A stretch of 64,000 nucleotides of DNA from Aotearoamyces nothofagi. Lineage: Eukaryota > Ascomycota > Leotiomycetes > Leotiales > Tympanidaceae. Position numbers and translations under genes: made by a program. This document shows positions 59,815 to 64,000 of the stretch, one piece after another (position 1 is the first letter of the stretch; every line of letters begins with the position of its first letter). The notes beneath the pieces are model-generated. The model searched no databases and was not told where the DNA came from. It saw nothing but the letters and a program-made list of their open reading frames with translations. The DNA is taken from contig JADDTR010000002.1 of the NCBI GenBank assembly GCA_015345905.1, positions 1,426,001 through 1,490,000 on the forward strand, written 5' to 3'.

Positions 59815-61597
59815 CTAGGCCTGGCTCACTGTCGCATTCGCTGTTGATTTCAGGCCCGCATTCGCAATTCCTGTCAGTGCAGTATCGGGATCAACAAGAA
59901 GTTGGGTCTCTTCCTCATCCCGTACATCTTTCTGTTCGGCTGGTAGTCTCACAAACCAGACTCCCAGGCCTGCAATGGCACAGAATGCGCCTAGGGCAAA
60001 GAATGGCAATCCGACCCATGCGCCCTTCCGCTCTAGTCCCACATTGTATAACAGTGCTAGCGCTGGGCCTCCAGCGAATGAACCGCAAGTCTCCACCACT
60101 GCAATTGCCGCATACAATCTCGCAACATGTTGCTCGTCCACCAGCGTAGTGATGATAGAACGACAAGTAGCTATAAAGCCCATTCCAAGAGTGAAAATAA
60201 CCAGTCCTACAATACAGACAGCGATGGTTGGCGCGGCAGCGATGAGAATTGCGCCAGCAGAGAGAAATATGATTGAGCATCGTGCAATAATGTGGTCTTT
60301 GCTTCGGATCGAAAGGTTGAGAGAAAAGGGCAGGCGAGATGTATGCGTAGTGCGAGCAGATGTTAAAAGGTACGAGATGCCAGGAAGAATGACGAGAAGG
60401 AGGATAATATTGACGCCTGCTCGCAGGGATAGGAGAAAGCCGGTTTGTGCTAAGGTCCAAGAGAATCGTTTTGATATATAGCGTAGAGCGAGATCCGTAG
60501 ATTGCATAGTTAATGGCTGAACCAAAAATGACACTAGCAGGAATGCGATGGGAAAAGAATGTAGAACTGAGGTTGCAGCGTATAGACGATGTAGCTGGAG
60601 CATGAGGAAGGATTTCGACGTCGTTACGATGGTCGTTAGAAAGGTCGTATTGTCTATCTCAACATCCTCGCCAGAGGTATCAGAGGAACTGTCTGGAGTA
60701 ACGTGCTGACCAGAATTTTTGAGAATTCGCATATGGAGAGTTTCCGGGACAAAGATGATGCATAAGGCCCCGATGACTAAAATCTCTATGCCAATGAAGA
60801 TTGGAACCCAAGGGCCATATCGCTGCATGATGAAGGATGTTGCTGAGGGTGCAAGCAGTTCCGCAACCTGGCCAGATACCACGAAGAGGAAAAAGTGGTT
60901 CGCCCTGAGGGTTGTGTTAGGAGCTGTTGCTATGATAGAAGAACGAGTCTTGCCTGTTTTCCTCAGTTGACACGTCTGCTAGAGCTGCGAACAACGTCGA
61001 TCCAATAACGCTTGGTCCACCTCCGATGACCTGGAAAATTGGTGTAGCCCAGATGAGTCGAAGAGGAAACGTCCGCCAGAACCAACAAATAGTGCTCAGA
61101 GCAATTTGACTTAATATAATACCAGTCATAGTAATGCTAAACACAGCCTTACGACCAAGACGATCAGCCAGTAAGCCGTATGGAAATGCAAATAAAACGC
61201 CTGTTTAAGATATCAGCCTATTGCTCTACGTAGAGAATGGGTTACATGTACCAGGTATAGCAGTTGTCAGAAACACGCCCCCTGTAACGATTGCCAATTC
61301 TTCTTGTATAGCATCGGCCTTGCACATTGACTCGTCAATTTTTCCAGACAATGCGATATGGCCGGCTCCTTCAATGTGATCATAGTAATGGTGGCATATT
61401 ATGTCTTCGTAAATCCTCGTGCTGGGTACTCTCATAGCGAAATCTCCACACGCGACCAGAAAGGCCACAACGGCGATAAGGAGAGCAACGGTGCGCGGAG
61501 AATGCAATTGAGGTATATGGAGTTCGTGATGGTCATAATGACTTGGAGGAAGCAGAGGAGAACGCTCAGAAGCGCTGGTTTCATCGTCGTCAGCCAT
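59815..61597 (-). CDS. MFS transporter with acidic N-terminus
   Basis: Drug/solute MFS protein in three or four exons, about 570 residues. ATG 61597 gives MADDDETSASERSPLLPPSH (SPLLP is common in vacuolar/plasma MFS of this group); an upstream GTG is not needed. TM1 is TVALLIAVVAFLVACGDFAM. The exon 2 motif A, LFAFPYGLLADRLGRKAVFS, is a good match to the MFS signature. Then GGGPSVIGSTLFAALADVST, HFFLFVVSGQVAELLAPSAT, and a large central loop with SSSDTSGEDVEID. The second half runs to LGVWFVRLPAEQKDVRDEEE and ends NATVSQA. It resembles fungal MFS proteins often annotated as bacterial-like adventurous/drug efflux carriers. Substrate unknown. Confidence 0.88.
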
Positions 61598-63507
61598 GTT
61601 GGGTGACTTTTGTCGCACCTAAAGGTTCTATCCCACGACAACGGCTGGTGTCGTCTTGTGGTTATATATATACATACATACACACATGTAATATACAGTG
61701 TAAATCTAAGCCAAATGAAAAGACAGAGTCGGACAAGGCATAATGCGACAGGTTGATCATTCCTCACTATTGTAGCATGTTGACGGGATAGCATGGATGG
61801 GCTGTTTGGAATGGGCCCCTTACGGAAACAGAAATAAAGATTGCGGGTATCCCATCCCGTCCCGTCCGCCTGTCGTTAGTTTGATGCGTATATAACTGAC
61901 GTGTCCCTCGGGCTCCGGTGGGCGAAAAGGAATGGATTCGAACGCGTCTTAGATTGCTAGTGAGGGAAGAGGGTGAAGCTTGCAGTACAATATTAAATCT
62001 CTGTTGAGAGTGGTTTCTTGCACAAGAGTTGGTAGTCGGCGGTGGATGACGACCTGTCGGATTCGTCGCCAATCCATCCGTACTGATACGATACAAGTAG
62101 CGCATTCCGGCGAAGATTAGAACGTTGATGCATAGAGATAACGATAAGAAACGCTGATGCCTCGCGGGTGCCTTGCAAATGCCTCGTGGCCTCCCACTGT
62201 AGAAGCACAAGCATGCGTGGCATGGCATTCGTGGCGAGCATAGAAGCTGCCCTGGACTCTGTCAATACTGCCATACCTCGGATACCGGATGAAGTGGACA
62301 TACCTATAGCTTCGTAAGAGGCGGCTGGAGAGCGCTGGGAAGCTCGGTATCATTGCCAGGTAGGAGTGCGAAGTCGAAGGGCGACTAGACTTGCTGTACT
62401 TGCTTGCAGGCCTTCATTCCTCATCTCCATAGACCCTGGCATACGTGCCTGGGAGGGTTCTGAGGACGTACGGGATGGAAACGGTGCTCGTAAGTACCCG
62501 GCTATCTGTGTTTGGACGGTAAAGGATCATAACAGACATCCTTGAGGCAAGCAAGTGACAGTGGTGAATATAATTGCTACACCGGCCCTTTGCACTCCGG
62601 CCCTTTGCACGTGACCATAATTCCTCAGCTCTTGTTCCTCTGGCACGTGCTGGGTTGTATACCCAGAGCAGAGAGAGACGGCGACGACCGGCTGACAGGC
62701 AGAGTCGGGCTGGTTGGTTCTGATTGGCTGGGGCTGTTTGGCTGTCGGACTGCCTCGCTGCCTGGTTATTACGCATAGATAAGGATAAGAGAAAGATAAG
62801 CGGTGGGCAAGATGAGCCAAGCAAATCCGTATCTGGCCCAATATCTCCAGCTATCCCCCGTCGTCGGACTTTCGAGCCACATCAGAACAATAATGTCATC
62901 ATTGTCATCCTGGAGCAGCCAACAATGGACATCTGCTCGCCCTGCTGAGCTAGCGGTTGCAGCACCGGCGAGCAGCGCCATTGTCCTATGCTATACACAG
63001 CGTGCCACAGCGTGCTACAGCGTGCTGCTGTACCTAATCCAATTACCCACGCAAACACCACTCCAGCGGCTCTCTGACAGATACTTTCATCACATTGGAG
63101 TAATACGGTAGTACTACAGAGATTGCCGGCAGCGGTCAGTGCCAGTGCTGCAGCGGTGCAGCTCTGCAGCGGCCATGTCCCCTACCAGCTAGGCTGTACT
63201 ATCGGAAGCATGCTTCTCTTTACTTTAATTTACTTTACTTTACTCTACACTATTATCAATGCATCTCTCGTTGCCCGTTCTTACTCATTTTGATTATGCT
63301 GTTACGTCTTAACATAGCACGTACACTGTATTAACAGCTTACTGTGACATCAGGTTTCCATTCAATTATCTTCCCTTGCTGGCTTCGAGATCCGGTCCTC
63401 GAATGTCTTCTTATCGTCTTCCTTCTGCTTGCTAGCCAGTATACTTACTATCTATCAATTTCCTGGTCGACTTCGACGAGTGGCTGTTGCCCTCCTCGAC
63501 GGTTACA
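61598..63507. other. Intergenic region between divergent MFS and MATE genes
   Basis: 1.9 kb with no recognised gene. A GGCCCTTTGCACTCC/GGCCCTTTGCACGTG near-duplicate lies at 62583-62610, and ACTTTA repeats at 63219-63245. Confidence 0.45.
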
Positions 63508-64000
63508 ATGGAGGACCAGCAGAAGTCCTGGCTTCCCAAATTATTTCAGCGAAGTAATTCCAAGACCGATAGCACAACTCCAGACGAACACACAAGCCTG
63601 TTACCGAAGCCGGCAGATCTATTGAGCTCCAGTGGAGGCAGCGATGGAGCAGGCGAAACATACGAGTTAGAGGAAGGAGACTCATCAGGATCAAGAGAAT
63701 GGATATCGGAGTTTATAATCTTGTTGAAGGGCTCTCTGCCTGTCATCCTCGCATACACACTTCAGAATTCTTTACAGACCATATCAGTGTTAGTTGTCGG
63801 ACGCTTATCGCCCGAGGCTCTGGCTACTGCTGCCTTTTCATACATGTTTGCAATGTCAACAGCATGGCTGATTGCTCTGGGAGGGACAACCGCTCTCGAT
63901 ACTCTTGCCTCGTCTAGCTACACCGGTAGCAAAAATCCACACGATTTAGGAATACTCCTACAGCGAGGCTTCCTCATCTTGACAGTTTTTTATATACCTG
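63508..64000 (+). CDS. MATE family multidrug/toxin efflux transporter, 5' end only
   Basis: An uninterrupted frame from ATG 63508 to the window end (164 codons). The N-terminus is cytosolic and acidic ([20 protein letters not shown], then a Ser/Gly/Glu-rich stretch). TM1 starts [20 protein letters not shown], followed by [20 protein letters not shown] and [20 protein letters not shown], the conserved MATE region in fungi (ALDTL...G...N), and [18 protein letters not shown] at the edge. Fungal MATE proteins export organic cations by proton antiport, usually at the vacuole or plasma membrane. Further exons lie beyond base 64000. Confidence 0.9.
   Translation, partial: MEDQQKSWLPKLFQRSNSKTDSTTPDEHTSLLPKPADLLSSSGGSDGAGETYELEEGDSSGSREWISEFIILLKGSLPVILAYTLQNSLQTISVLVVGRLSPEALATAAFSYMFAMSTAWLIALGGTTALDTLASSSYTGSKNPHDLGILLQRGFLILTVFYIP

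Noticed and set aside
61925-61950. GGATTCGAACGCG string resembling a reverse tRNA B-box
   Set aside because: No A-box or acceptor stem pairing at the right distance.
62803-63111. 102-codon plus ORF before the MATE gene
   Set aside because: Ala/Ser/Thr-rich chance frame without domain. The MATE start at 63508 is independent.

Overview
This window looks like nuclear DNA of a filamentous ascomycete (Pezizomycotina). Eurotiales-like is my guess, not a proven placement. The support is genes split by 48-165 bp GT-AG introns, both strands used with no operons, and typical filamentous-fungal families: Zn2Cys6 factors, a bZIP with a DUF3425-type tail, a PTH11-like rhodopsin-domain protein, CAP10/GT90, GH76, GH18 and a patatin-like lipase. 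I place about 22 protein genes, one truncated transporter, one doubtful gene remnant and one solo LTR. I recognised no rRNA, tRNA or CRISPR.

Layout. 1-10.9 kb: a nucleobase (NCS1) permease cut by the window edge, a divergent MCT-type MFS transporter, a Zn2Cys6 regulator, a divergent amidohydrolase of the nucleobase/triazine deaminase class, and a zinc alcohol dehydrogenase. The promoters here carry many GATA sites, a shared CCCGCCGGGA 10-mer and a perfect CGG-N8-CCG palindrome, so this is the best candidate for an undescribed nitrogen-compound uptake and catabolism cluster. 12.5-16.4 kb: GH76 mannanase, hotdog thioesterase, RluA-type pseudouridine synthase. 16.4-25.3 kb: a bZIP gene alone inside a roughly 9 kb island of simple and tandem repeats. 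25.3-35.9 kb: PLC-like phosphodiesterase, TMEM19/DUF92 membrane protein, CMP/dCMP-type deaminase, GT90 glycosyltransferase, GH18 chitinase.

36.5-43.9 kb: the C-terminal half of an MFS transporter abutting an APH-type kinase, a solo LTR with a perfect 5-bp target duplication, a small conserved fungal protein, an AhpD-like protein, and mitochondrial succinyl-CoA:3-oxoacid CoA-transferase. 45.3-53.6 kb: a second Zn2Cys6 factor, a rhodopsin-domain protein, a doubtful remnant, and a patatin-like protein whose nucleophile serine is glycine. 57-64 kb: an APC amino-acid/choline-type permease, an MFS transporter, and the 5' end of a MATE transporter running off the window.

Exon limits were set by hand from reading frame plus GT/AG signals. 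Where several models fit, this is stated. Family calls come from motif recognition, not database searches.
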